Assembly: GCA_902798685.1 (NCBI GenBank)
Contig: CADBXO010000019.1
Location: 1-64,000, forward strand
Length of the DNA: 64,000 nucleotides
Direction of reading: 5' to 3'
From: an uncultured Bacteroidales bacterium
GTDB taxonomy: Bacteria > Bacteroidota > Bacteroidia > Bacteroidales > Bacteroidaceae
Shown piece by piece: positions 36,946 through 45,071 of the stretch; within the stretch, counting starts at the first letter, position 1, and each line of letters starts with the position of its first letter. The notes under the pieces were generated by a model. That model did not search any database, was not told where the DNA came from, and saw nothing but the letters and a program-made list of their open reading frames with translations. The position numbers and the translations under genes were made by a program.

Positions 36946-37314
36946 TCATGCAATATCGGGAATCTCCTCAGTTACCGCATCGGCCCAGAGGTGCTCCAGG
37001 TCATAGAACTTGCGCAGCTCGGGGATGAAGATATGTACCATTACGTCACCGTAGTCCATGGCAATCCAGTGGGCGTAACGCGCTCCCTCCACGTAGTCGG
37101 GCTTGCGTCCCTCTTTTACTCTTACTGTCTCGCGGATGGAGTCTTCAATGGCGAGTGTCTGGTTTGGTGTGCCTCCCTGACAGATTACGAAATAACGGCA
37201 GACGGTATCCTCTATGCCGGTCAGGTCAACTACTGTAATGCTCTCTCCCTTGCGATCCTGAATTCCTTCAATGATGCTTTCAACGATGCTTTCTCTTTTT
37301 TTCTTTTTCGCCAT
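36946..37314 (-). CDS. rsfS: Ribosome silencing factor RsfS
   Basis: RsfS binds ribosomal protein L14 and blocks subunit joining when nutrients are scarce. The 122-residue protein has the family features: DLTGIEDTVCRYFVICQGGT (about 30-49), VEGARYAHWIAMDYGDVMVHIF (about 75-96) and RKFYDLEHLWAD. The N-terminal KKKKRES is a lineage feature. It is the first gene of the rsfS-ftsH-cdsA unit, 40 bp before ftsH. Confidence 0.95.
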   Translation of the reverse strand: MAKKKKRESIVESIIEGIQDRKGESITVVDLTGIEDTVCRYFVICQGGTPNQTLAIEDSIRETVRVKEGRKPDYVEGARYAHWIAMDYGDVMVHIFIPELRKFYDLEHLWADAVTEEIPDIA

Positions 37315-37351
37315 TTATACTGTAGCGGTTTTTTGATTGTATGACACTTTG

Positions 37352-37359
37352 CAAAAATA
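37352..37359 (-). promoter_or_regulatory. -7 element for rsfS-ftsH-cdsA
   Basis: Reads TATTTTTG on the minus strand, 37 bp upstream of the rsfS ATG. Confidence 0.5.
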
Positions 37360-37441
37360 ATAATAAAATATGTCAGAATCGTCTGTTGATTTACTGACGT
37401 TTATTTTCATTGGTTGTTGGTGCAAAAAATATGCCAAAAAG

Positions 37442-37471
37442 TTTGGGTTTCGTAAAAAAGCTGTATCTTTG
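37442..37471 (+). promoter_or_regulatory. tRNA-Gln promoter
   Basis: TTTG at 37442-37445, 18-nt spacer, TATCTTTG at 37464-37471; the tRNA 5' end is 22 bp downstream. It matches the Bacteroidota consensus at both elements. Confidence 0.7.
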
Positions 37472-37493
37472 CACCGCTTTTGAGCAAATATAC

Positions 37494-37564
37494 TGGGCTA
37501 TGGTGTAATGGTAACACTGCAGATTCTGGTCCTGCCTTTCCTGGTTCGAGTCCGGGTAGCCCAG
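37494..37564 (+). tRNA. tRNA-Gln (anticodon CTG)
   Basis: The 71-nt sequence has acceptor TGGGCTA / TAGCCCA with discriminator G, a short D-arm (TGGTGTAATGGTAACAC), an anticodon loop TTCTGGT (anticodon CTG) closed by one A-C mismatch, and T-arm with TTCGAGT. CCA is not encoded. The 3' part is copied twice downstream: a direct 21-bp duplication immediately after it and an inverted 22-bp copy at 37633-37654. Confidence 0.93.
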
Positions 37565-37587
37565 CATCGAGTCCGGGTAGCCCAGCA
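37546..37587 (+). repeat. Tandem 21-bp duplication of the tRNA-Gln 3' end
   Basis: Positions 37546-37566 (TCGAGTCCGGGTAGCCCAGC plus A) are repeated exactly at 37567-37587. The first copy is the tRNA T-arm/acceptor end. This could be slippage or a remnant of a tRNA-targeted integration. Confidence 0.85.
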
Positions 37588-37591
37588 TGAT

Positions 37592-37621
37592 AAGGAGACG
37601 CAAACGCGTTTCCTTTTTTTT
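37592..37621 (+). terminator. tRNA-Gln terminator
   Basis: AAGGAGACGC (37592-37601) pairs with GCGTTTCCTT (37606-37615) with one G-T pair, 4-nt loop, then a run of Ts. Confidence 0.75.
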
Positions 37622-37632
37622 ATTTGACTGGC

Positions 37633-37654
37633 CCCGGACTCGAACCAGGAAAGG
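37633..37654 (-). repeat. Inverted 22-bp copy of the tRNA-Gln T-arm region
   Basis: This stretch is the exact reverse complement of tRNA bases 37535-37556 (variable loop, T-stem and T-loop). The match stops abruptly at both ends. Confidence 0.85.
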
Positions 37655-37692
37655 AGGACGGGGCTGATGCCCCGCCCTCTTTCCCTTTTTTT
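37654..37692 (+). terminator. Second GC-rich hairpin with T-run
   Basis: GAGGACGGGGC (37654-37664) pairs with GCCCCGCCCTC (37669-37679), one mismatch, then TTTCCCTTTTTTT. It follows the inverted tRNA fragment. The next 83 bp to the glycosyltransferase stop (37693-37775) are GC-rich with a GCGGCC-TCC-GGCCGC palindrome; I see no gene in them. Confidence 0.6.
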
Positions 37693-37775
37693 AATTTGCT
37701 CCGCAAATGGGCGGCCTCCGGCCGCTCTCGCTCGCATACTCGCTTCGCCCCAATACTTTAGAACTTGCGTGGGTT

Positions 37776-38831
37776 TTATTTTAGCATTTCGCGGTAGATT
37801 CGGAGGTATTCTTTCATGTGGCGGTCGTAGGTGAAGGTGTGGGCGTATTCGGTGTTGGATTTTGCCAGTGCGGGATCTTTGGCGTAGGCTTCTATTCCTG
37901 CTTTGATTTTCTGTGCTATGTGATCGGGCTGGAAGTTTTCCAGGATGAAGGCGTGATCGGCGCAGATCTCTTTAAGGGAGGTCTGGTCCGATGAGATTAC
38001 GGGCTTTCCGTATGACATGGCTTCTATTACGGGCAGGCCGAATCCTTCAAAGAGTGATGGGAATACGAATGCCTCGCAGTGGTTGTAGAGCCAGATCTTC
38101 TCAGAGTTGTGGATTGTACCTATGAAATGGACGTTATTTATTCCTTCATCAGCTATGCGCTTGTCTATCATCTGGGCATAATCGGACCCCTTCTCGCCGG
38201 CTACTATCAGTTCGTACTCAGGCAGCAGTTTCATTGCGTCCAGCAGTACGTGGAAGTTTTTCTTCTGTCTTATCTGACCTATGCTGAACAGGAACTTGCG
38301 GTCATTGCCGAAAGGCAGTTCGGGCTTTCTCTCATCAGCGGGATTGCCGAACTCCACTCCGTTATAGACTACCTCATTGGGCTTGTCGGTAGGGAAGTGG
38401 GTAAGTACATCGTTCCTGGTGAAGTTAGATATGAATATGATCCTGTCGGCCCTGTTTATCCTTTGGGTGAATTTTGCGGTGTACTTGTCAAGTGACTTGC
38501 CGCTCTTCTCGTAGATGAAGTTTATGTCATGAACGGTCAGAAGATTCCTGCTCTTTTTGCTGACGGGCATGAATCGGCTCATCTGGTGCATGGAATGCCA
38601 TACGTCATATGCGGGAGCAAAGAACTTGGTCAGACCGTAGTGCCATGAGATTCCGTGGTAATGAACATCATCTCCGAATGCTCCTACGTACTGCTTGGGG
38701 AGCAGGAAGTGAATCTCAAAGTCCAGATTCCGTGCGTTCTCACCCCAGTATCTGGCGTAGTTATATGCTATCTGTCCCAGACCGCAGTTGATATGCTTGA
38801 GGACTGAGAGATCAATCAGGACTTTTTTCAT
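37776..38831 (-). CDS. Glycosyltransferase family 4 (GT-B) protein
   Basis: A 351-residue cytosolic or membrane-associated glycosyltransferase. The C-terminal half is the GT-B nucleotide-sugar domain: LFSIGQIRQKKNFHVLLDAM (about 190-209), VHFIGTIHNSEKIWLYN, and the EX7E-like AFVFPSLFEGFGLPVIEAMSYG (about 255-276). The acceptor and sugar cannot be told. It overlaps meaB by 4 bp in the flippase-meaB-glycosyltransferase run, so a lipid-linked or surface-glycan role is possible. Confidence 0.9.
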   Translation of the reverse strand: MKKVLIDLSVLKHINCGLGQIAYNYARYWGENARNLDFEIHFLLPKQYVGAFGDDVHYHGISWHYGLTKFFAPAYDVWHSMHQMSRFMPVSKKSRNLLTVHDINFIYEKSGKSLDKYTAKFTQRINRADRIIFISNFTRNDVLTHFPTDKPNEVVYNGVEFGNPADERKPELPFGNDRKFLFSIGQIRQKKNFHVLLDAMKLLPEYELIVAGEKGSDYAQMIDKRIADEGINNVHFIGTIHNSEKIWLYNHCEAFVFPSLFEGFGLPVIEAMSYGKPVISSDQTSLKEICADHAFILENFQPDHIAQKIKAGIEAYAKDPALAKSNTEYAHTFTYDRHMKEYLRIYREMLK

Positions 38832-39928
38832 TTCAGGTTTGAATAGTAGAAGTCAATAAGTTTCTGGGCAGCCGAGAATGATGTCTGCTCGCCTCCCAGT
38901 ACCAGACGCTCGGCTTCGGCCAGTCTTGAGGCTATCTCAGGATTGTTGTAGAAGCCGTTCTTGAGGGTTTCGTTTATGCTCTCGTACATCCAGTACTTGG
39001 CCTGTTCGTTGCGGCGGTACTGGAAGTAGCCGTTCTTCTTTACAAAGTCCATGTACGCCCAGATCATATCCCATACCTCTTTGATCCTGTACTCGTAGAA
39101 TCCGGAGTAGGTGAGTACCTGGGGAGTCCAGCCGCTCTCCGATGGCGGGAAGAGATGTAGTGCGTTACGGAATGAGTTGGCAGCCATCTCGGCCTTGGGG
39201 GCGTTGTCACCGTCGGCCTTGTTTATGATGATGCCGTCGGCCATCTCCATGATGCCGCGCTTGATGCCCTGCAGTTCATCGCCGGTGCCTGCCAGCTGAA
39301 TGAGCAGGAAGAAATCGACCATGGAGTGAACGGCTGTCTCACTCTGGCCTACACCTACGGTCTCAACGAATATCTTGTCAAAACCTGCAGCCTCACACAG
39401 TACGATTGTCTCACGGGTCTTGCGTGCCACACCGCCCAGTGAACCTGCCGCCGGGCTGGGGCGTATGAATGCCTTGGGGTGTACGGCAAGGCGTTCCATG
39501 CGGGTCTTGTCACCCAATATGCTGCCTTTGGTGCGTTCTGAGCTGGGGTCGATGGCAAGTACGGCAAGCTTTCCGCCCTCCTTGAGGACATGAAGTCCGA
39601 ATGCATCGATGCTGGTGCTCTTACCGGCTCCGGGCACGCCGCTTATACCTATGCGGACCGAGTTGCCTGAATAGGGAAGGCACTTCTCAATGACCTCCTG
39701 TGCTATGGCCTGATGCTCGGGCTTGAGGCTCTCCACCAGTGTGACGGCCTGGCTCAGGACGGTAACGTTTCCTTTGACTATACCATCCACATAATCCTGC
39801 ACAGAGAGGGTGGGGCGTTTTTTGCGTCCCTTAAGATAAGGATTGATTGATCCCGGGCTTACAACCCCGCTGTTGACGGCCAGTCCTTTATATTCGTCAC
39901 TGTTCTCGGGATGTTCCATAGCGGTCAC
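38828..39928 (-). CDS. meaB: Methylmalonyl-CoA mutase-associated GTPase MeaB
   Basis: MeaB protects and loads the B12 cofactor of methylmalonyl-CoA mutase; this fits propionate/succinate metabolism of Bacteroidales. The 366-residue G3E-type GTPase has the P-loop GVPGAGKST (about 96-104), IDPSSERTKGSILGDKTRM, ETVGVGQSE and NKADGDN (G4). The mutase genes are not in this window. It overlaps the flippase gene upstream by 32 bp and the glycosyltransferase downstream by 4 bp. A start three codons later (39919) is also possible. Confidence 0.94.
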   Translation of the reverse strand: MTAMEHPENSDEYKGLAVNSGVVSPGSINPYLKGRKKRPTLSVQDYVDGIVKGNVTVLSQAVTLVESLKPEHQAIAQEVIEKCLPYSGNSVRIGISGVPGAGKSTSIDAFGLHVLKEGGKLAVLAIDPSSERTKGSILGDKTRMERLAVHPKAFIRPSPAAGSLGGVARKTRETIVLCEAAGFDKIFVETVGVGQSETAVHSMVDFFLLIQLAGTGDELQGIKRGIMEMADGIIINKADGDNAPKAEMAANSFRNALHLFPPSESGWTPQVLTYSGFYEYRIKEVWDMIWAYMDFVKKNGYFQYRRNEQAKYWMYESINETLKNGFYNNPEIASRLAEAERLVLGGEQTSFSAAQKLIDFYYSNLK

Positions 39929-40907
39929 GATGTATTATTTTCAGTGCAATCCATGCTACCAGTCCGCAGAGCAGGTAGATCATGGTCTGACAGAAATGGA
40001 GTACGAATGACATGATCTGAGCCTCATTGGTCTTGGCGCCGTAAATGCCCAGCATCTTTACTATTGCAAGGTTCCAGGGGCCGGCACCGTTGGGGGTGGG
40101 CACCAGGACTGCAACGCTGCTGGCGGCAAAACAGGCCAGACCGCCCACAGGACCGACGGTTGCGGTCGAAGGCAGACAGTAGAATGCCAGATAGAGTTCA
40201 AAATAGTAGCATACCCATATGCCGATTGAGTAGGCGAGGAACAGGGGCAGTTGCTTTATCTGCCTGAGTGACATGAATCCCTCCCAGAATCCGCGGATGA
40301 AATTCTTTACCTTGTCCCAGAGGCGGAACTTTACGCATATCCACCAGCATACTGCTATGAATACGATTATACCGATAATCCAGAACCAGAATTTGGGTTG
40401 TTGCAACAGGGGGATACTCTCTGTAACGGGTGCGGCTGCATCGGCTTCAGGGGTAAGAAGCAGTACGAACTCATTCCATGAGACAACGATTCCGGCAACC
40501 ACGATCAGTCCCAGCAGCACGGCGTCAACCACGCGCTCTGCCACCAGTGTACCCAATCCCTTGCTGAACGGAACCTTGGCGTTCTGCTCCAGCATTCCGC
40601 AACGGCAGATCTCTCCTACGCGGGGTATGATTATGTTGGCGGCATAACCGGTGAATACGGTCAGGATGGTATCTTTCCTGGGTACGTCATAACCTATGGG
40701 TTCCAGAAGCAGGTTCCATCTGAGTCCGCGGAACAGGGGTCCCATGGCGCTGAATGAGAGTGCTGCGATGAGCCATCCCCAACGTATGCTGCGCATATCG
40801 GTCCAGAACTGCGAGAAGTCGTAGTCACGGTATGTGAAATAGAGAACCACTGCCGATATGAGCAGCGGTATGAGTATCTTAAGTGTGGTCGCAGTAATCT
40901 TTTTCAT
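39897..40907 (-). CDS. Flippase-like (lysylphosphatidylglycerol synthase TM-type) membrane protein
   Basis: A 336-residue polytopic inner-membrane protein of the YbhN/UPF0104 family, with about seven to eight membrane helices and the conserved FRGLRWNLLLEPIGYDVP segment, GYAANIIIPRVGEICRC (about 90-106) and VPTPNGAGPWNLAIVKMLG near the C-terminus. Members are linked to lipid transfer or flipping, but the substrate here is unknown. The ATG at 40907 is preferred; a longer frame to 40979 crosses the rsmA promoter. It heads the run with meaB and a glycosyltransferase. Confidence 0.85.
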   Translation of the reverse strand: MKKITATTLKILIPLLISAVVLYFTYRDYDFSQFWTDMRSIRWGWLIAALSFSAMGPLFRGLRWNLLLEPIGYDVPRKDTILTVFTGYAANIIIPRVGEICRCGMLEQNAKVPFSKGLGTLVAERVVDAVLLGLIVVAGIVVSWNEFVLLLTPEADAAAPVTESIPLLQQPKFWFWIIGIIVFIAVCWWICVKFRLWDKVKNFIRGFWEGFMSLRQIKQLPLFLAYSIGIWVCYYFELYLAFYCLPSTATVGPVGGLACFAASSVAVLVPTPNGAGPWNLAIVKMLGIYGAKTNEAQIMSFVLHFCQTMIYLLCGLVAWIALKIIHRDRYGTSREQ

Positions 40908-40939
40908 TGTTTGGGGTTCACCTTTTAGATGAAAATGCC

Positions 40940-40947
40940 TACCTTTG
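40940..40947 (+). promoter_or_regulatory. -7 element for rsmA
   Basis: TACCTTTG, exact consensus, 93 bp before the rsmA ATG. The predicted leader contains a TGAATGC / GCATTCA inverted repeat just after the box. Confidence 0.55.
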
Positions 40948-41040
40948 CAGCATGAATGCGGCGGGAGGTCAGCATTCAAGTGCGAAGATAATATATTTTC
41001 GCGAGTTGATAATCAAACATATTCTATATGGACGACGTTG

Positions 41041-41817
41041 ATGCGGACAGTAAGACCGAAAAAGGCATTAGGCCAACATTTCCTGAGGGATATGGATATC
41101 GCTCAGCGTATAGCCGGCACAGTTGATGTTCGCGCCGACCTTCCGATTCTTGAAATAGGACCCGGCACAGGAGTCCTTACCCAATTCCTAAGTCAGAAAA
41201 ACAGAGAACTTAAGGTTGTTGAGATAGACAACGAGTCTGTCGTATACCTGCATGAGAACTTCCCCGCACTGAATGTCATTGAGGGTGATTTCCTGCAGCT
41301 TGACCTGAACACCCTGTTTGACGGCCGTGAGTTCGTGCTCACCGGCAACTATCCGTACAATATTTCCAGCCAGATATTCTTCAAGATGCTGGACTACAAG
41401 GAACTCATACCCTGCTGCACCGGAATGCTGCAGCGTGAGGTGGCACAGCGCATATGCTCAGGTCCCGGAAACAAGGACTACGGCATACTGAGCGTGTTCA
41501 TCCAACTGTGGTATGATACCGAATACCTGTTTACCGTTCATGAGAACGTATTTGACCCGCCTCCAAAGGTCAAGAGCGGAGTGATACGCCTGCAGCGTAA
41601 CAGCCGCCGCTCGCTCGAGTGCAACGAGGCCCTTTTCCGCAAAATTGTGAAATCCACGTTCGGAATGCGCCGAAAGATGTTGCGCAACTCCTTAAGACAG
41701 GTCTATGAGAAAGACTCCCCTCTACCGGCGGACTGCCCGTATTTGGACAAGCGTCCGGAGCAACTGTCAGTTGAAGACTTCATAAAACTGACACTTATGG
41801 TGGAAGGCAAAGCCTGA
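41041..41817 (+). CDS. rsmA: 16S rRNA (adenine(1518)-N(6)/adenine(1519)-N(6))-dimethyltransferase
   Basis: RsmA (KsgA) dimethylates A1518 and A1519 near the 3' end of 16S rRNA, late in 30S assembly. The 258-residue protein starts MRTVRPKKALGQHFLRD, with SAM motif LEIGPGTG (about 38-45), the catalytic GNYPYNISSQ (about 105-114) and a C-terminal RMRRKMLRNSL-like segment. In-frame codons reach back to 40945, but the ATG at 41041 gives the family N-terminus. Confidence 0.97.
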   Translation: MRTVRPKKALGQHFLRDMDIAQRIAGTVDVRADLPILEIGPGTGVLTQFLSQKNRELKVVEIDNESVVYLHENFPALNVIEGDFLQLDLNTLFDGREFVLTGNYPYNISSQIFFKMLDYKELIPCCTGMLQREVAQRICSGPGNKDYGILSVFIQLWYDTEYLFTVHENVFDPPPKVKSGVIRLQRNSRRSLECNEALFRKIVKSTFGMRRKMLRNSLRQVYEKDSPLPADCPYLDKRPEQLSVEDFIKLTLMVEGKA

Positions 41818-41884
41818 ATGCCGTAGAGTTAAAGAACAGATCGTTTACCTGGCCCCGCTTCAGGGCCGAAATATTCAGAGAATT

Positions 41885-43228
41885 ATGGAGGAGAAGGAAT
41901 TTCTGGATAACATTCTTGAAGTGATTGAGAATCAGGATGCCGCCAAGCTGAAGGCCATCCTTGATGAGATGCATCCCGCCGATATCGCCGAGCTGTGTGA
42001 TACCCTGGACGTTGAGGATGCCCGTCTGGTATACCGTCAGCTGGACAATGAGACGGCAGCCGATGTACTTGTTGAGATGGATGAGGACAACCGAAAGAGG
42101 TTGCTGGACGAACTCCCGTCCGAGGTCATCGCCACCAAGTTCATTGACAACATGGATACCGATGATGCCGTAGATATCATTCAGGATCTGGACGAGGACA
42201 AGCAGGAGGAGGTGCTTGCCCACATTGGTGATATAGAGCAGGCCAGCGATATTGTTGACCTGATGCAATATGACGAGGATACCGCCGGTGGTCTGATGGG
42301 CACCGAGATGGTGGTTGTGAATGAGAACATGTCCATGCCTGAGTGCCTTCAGGAGATGCGCAAGCAGGCCGAGGATCTGGATGACATCTACAATGTCTAT
42401 GTGGTTGATGATGACGGCCGTCTTAAGGGTGTGTTCCCGCTCAAGAAGATGATTACCAATCCTAACGTATCAAAGGTAAAGTACGTGATGGATGAGGATC
42501 TTATAAGCACCAAGGTCGATACCCCTATCGATGATGTGGTGCAGATGATTGAAAAGTATAATCTGGTATCGGTCCCGGTAGTTGACAGCATAGGACGCCT
42601 TCAGGGTCAGATAACCGTCGATGATGTGATCGATGAGCTGCGTGAACAACAGGAGCACGACTACCAGATGGCATCAGGTCTTACCGGTGACGTAGAGACC
42701 GCCGACAGCGTTATACGTCAGATGTGGTCACGTATTCCGTGGCTGCTCATAGGTATTCTGGGAGGTATCCTCAACTCTAAACTGCTGGAGCATTTTGAGA
42801 CCGCCTTTGCCGCCGCCACATCACTGCTCTTCTTTATTCCGCTTATCGGAGGTACGGGTGGTAACGTTGGTACACAGTCATCAGCTCTTGTGGTACAGGG
42901 CCTGGCCAACGGCTCACTCAATACGTCAAACATATGGAAACAGGTGTTCAAGGAGAGCGCCGTAGCTCTGCTGAACGCTGTCGTTCTCTCCCTGCTGGTT
43001 CTGGCCTACAATGCCTTTGCATTCGGATGGTCCGATCCCGTTACATACGCTGTTCCGGGCAGTATGTTTGCCCTGGTGCTCATAGGTACACTCTGGGGAA
43101 CCCTGCTGCCGCTTCTGTTTGAAAAGATCCATATTGACCCGGCCATTGCCACAGGTCCTTTTGTCCAGATTACCAATGACCTTCTGGGTATGGGTATCTA
43201 CATGGCAGTGATCAGTATAATCCTCTGA
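41885..43228 (+). CDS. mgtE: Magnesium transporter MgtE
   Basis: MgtE is a Mg2+ channel gated by cytosolic magnesium. The 447-residue protein has an acidic N domain (MHPADIAELCDTLD), a pair of CBS domains (about 135-255), the plug helix, and a C-terminal membrane domain of five helices that includes the pore signature PLIGGTGGNVGTQSSALVVQ (about 318-337). It follows rsmA by 67 bp; a GGCCC-GGGCC hairpin at 41851-41867 without T-run sits in between. It abuts the DUF349 gene on the other strand. Confidence 0.95.
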   Translation: MEEKEFLDNILEVIENQDAAKLKAILDEMHPADIAELCDTLDVEDARLVYRQLDNETAADVLVEMDEDNRKRLLDELPSEVIATKFIDNMDTDDAVDIIQDLDEDKQEEVLAHIGDIEQASDIVDLMQYDEDTAGGLMGTEMVVVNENMSMPECLQEMRKQAEDLDDIYNVYVVDDDGRLKGVFPLKKMITNPNVSKVKYVMDEDLISTKVDTPIDDVVQMIEKYNLVSVPVVDSIGRLQGQITVDDVIDELREQQEHDYQMASGLTGDVETADSVIRQMWSRIPWLLIGILGGILNSKLLEHFETAFAAATSLLFFIPLIGGTGGNVGTQSSALVVQGLANGSLNTSNIWKQVFKESAVALLNAVVLSLLVLAYNAFAFGWSDPVTYAVPGSMFALVLIGTLWGTLLPLLFEKIHIDPAIATGPFVQITNDLLGMGIYMAVISIIL

Positions 43229-44974
43229 TTATTCTTCCTCGGTATCGAGTGCCTTGATCTGGGCGAGCAGCTCATCGGCCTCTTTCTTGAGTTCCTCTAT
43301 CTTGGCCTTGATGGCATCTACAAAGCCGTTGCCGGTCTTGCTTGAGGCGTTCATGAAGCCAAGATTGTTCTCATAGGTCTGGATCTCACTCTTTTTCTGC
43401 TCATACTGACGCTGCAGGCGCTCACGCGGTGAGCCGGATTCACGTACTCCTGCGCGCTGGGGCTGACGTCCGCGTCCGGTTCTTACAACACTGCCGAACG
43501 GCTCCATGACGGCCTTGAACTCGGCTGCAATCTTATCCTTAACCTTGAAGGGTACGAATCCAATGCCGTTCCACTCGTCAACGAGCTGCTGGATGGCCTG
43601 GATGTCATCATCGGACAGGTTGTCGGGGTAGAATGCCTTGAGCTTGGAGAGGATCTCCTTCTTGGCAGCCAGGTTGGTGTTCTCCTCATGTTTCTTGGAT
43701 GAGGTGTTCTTGTCACGCTGCTCGTAGAAGTAGTCACATGCGCCGATAAAGCGCTTCCATATGGAGTTGGTGTACTTTTTCTGTACGGGACCTATCTCAC
43801 GCCACTGCTTCTGGAGGTCGGCCATCTTGTCGGCGGTTGCTTTCCAGTCGGTGCTGTCCTTGAGGGCCTCGGCCTGCTCGCACAGGGCGGTCTTTTTCTC
43901 AAGGTTGGCGGTCATATCGGTCTTGGCCTGCTTGAAGAACTCTCCCTTGTGACTGAAGAATGTGTCACAGGCGGCGCGGAAACGCTCGAATATCTTCTGG
44001 TTCTGCTTGGCGGGTGCAAAGCCTATGTCTTTCCACTTCTTCTGGAGTGCAAGTACCTCCTGGGTCTTCTCATTCCAACTCTGGAAGGTGGTGAGCTTGT
44101 CATATTCAATGCCCTCGAGCAGCTCACAGATGACGGTCTTCTGGTCAAGGTTCTCTTTCTCCTTGTCCTTGAGCTCCTCAAAGTGCTGCTGGTGGCGCTT
44201 GTTTATAATGGTTGAGGCGGTCTTGAAACGGTTCCAGATCTCCTCTCTTGATTCCTTTGATACGGGACCTGTCTCGCGATAGTCCTGATGCAGTTTCTGG
44301 AGTTTGCGGAAGGCGGCTACAATGTCGGGCTCATCGGCCAGTTTCTCGGCCTCCTCACAGATGGCTATCTTGGCCTCCATGTTCTTCTTGAAGTCATACT
44401 CGCGGAACTCGTTGTTGAGTTTCTGTATGTCATAGAACTGCTCGGCATACTGCTGATATGCTTTCCAGAGTTCGTTGGCCTTGTCGGCGGGAACCTCCTT
44501 TATCTCTTTCCACTCCTGGAGTATGGCCTTGAACTCATTGTATGAAGCACCTTCTGTATTGGCCTTCTCGATAAGTGCCTTGAAACGGTCCAGAAGGGCC
44601 AGTTTTTTCTTGTAGTTCTCTTTACGTACTATTTCTAGAGCCTCCTGTGCGGCGGCTTTCTTCTCCTTTATGATATTCATGAGTTTGCGGAACTGCTCGT
44701 CAAGCGGGTCGGGCTCGGGCTTGAAATCCTCGGCTGTACCTCCGCCTTCTACAAAGGCTGCAATCTGCTCCTCCTGGGCAGCACGCTGTAATTTGTAGAA
44801 AGCCTGTTTGAGCGATTCCAACTCCTGGCGTTTGGCCAATGATATGTCGCTGACCATCTCCTGGAGTCTTGCAATGATCTCCTCACGTGTAGCTGCAGAA
44901 GCAACGACCTCAGTTGTCTCCTCCTGGATAGGCTCCTGGGTGTTCTCTGCTTTCAATTCTTCACTCATAATCAC
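43229..44974 (-). CDS. DUF349 domain-containing coiled-coil protein
   Basis: A 581-residue, soluble, Lys/Glu-rich helical protein built from about five DUF349 repeats, each with a W-[KR]-x-I/G core (for example EWKEIKEVPADKANELWKAY, KWKDIGFAPAKQNQKIFERF and QWREIGPVQKKYTNSIWKRF). The N-terminus is acidic (ENTQEPIQEETTEV) and the C-terminus is a coiled coil. The function is not known; bacterial homologues have been linked to ribosome or stress roles, which I cannot test here. It runs 1 bp after mgtE on the opposite strand. Confidence 0.88.
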   Translation of the reverse strand: MIMSEELKAENTQEPIQEETTEVVASAATREEIIARLQEMVSDISLAKRQELESLKQAFYKLQRAAQEEQIAAFVEGGGTAEDFKPEPDPLDEQFRKLMNIIKEKKAAAQEALEIVRKENYKKKLALLDRFKALIEKANTEGASYNEFKAILQEWKEIKEVPADKANELWKAYQQYAEQFYDIQKLNNEFREYDFKKNMEAKIAICEEAEKLADEPDIVAAFRKLQKLHQDYRETGPVSKESREEIWNRFKTASTIINKRHQQHFEELKDKEKENLDQKTVICELLEGIEYDKLTTFQSWNEKTQEVLALQKKWKDIGFAPAKQNQKIFERFRAACDTFFSHKGEFFKQAKTDMTANLEKKTALCEQAEALKDSTDWKATADKMADLQKQWREIGPVQKKYTNSIWKRFIGACDYFYEQRDKNTSSKKHEENTNLAAKKEILSKLKAFYPDNLSDDDIQAIQQLVDEWNGIGFVPFKVKDKIAAEFKAVMEPFGSVVRTGRGRQPQRAGVRESGSPRERLQRQYEQKKSEIQTYENNLGFMNASSKTGNGFVDAIKAKIEELKKEADELLAQIKALDTEEE

Positions 44975-45071
44975 TAATTGTTAGAGTTTTATTCCAAAAG
45001 ATGCAAATAAAAACAATTCCCTGCAAAAAACCTATTTTTCGCAGAGATTTGTTAAAAAACAAGAATTGGTT

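Noticed and set aside
37588-37775. Coding sequence between tRNA-Gln and the glycosyltransferase gene
   Set aside because: Open frames on the minus strand here are low-complexity, span the tRNA itself and match no family. Two terminators and a tRNA fragment explain the sequence.
40947-41040. Riboswitch in the 94-nt leader of rsmA
   Set aside because: Only a 7-bp inverted repeat is seen; no known riboswitch consensus and no reason for ligand control.
41818-41884. Magnesium-sensing M-box upstream of mgtE
   Set aside because: The gap is only 67 bp and holds one 5-bp hairpin without a T-run, too short for an M-box.
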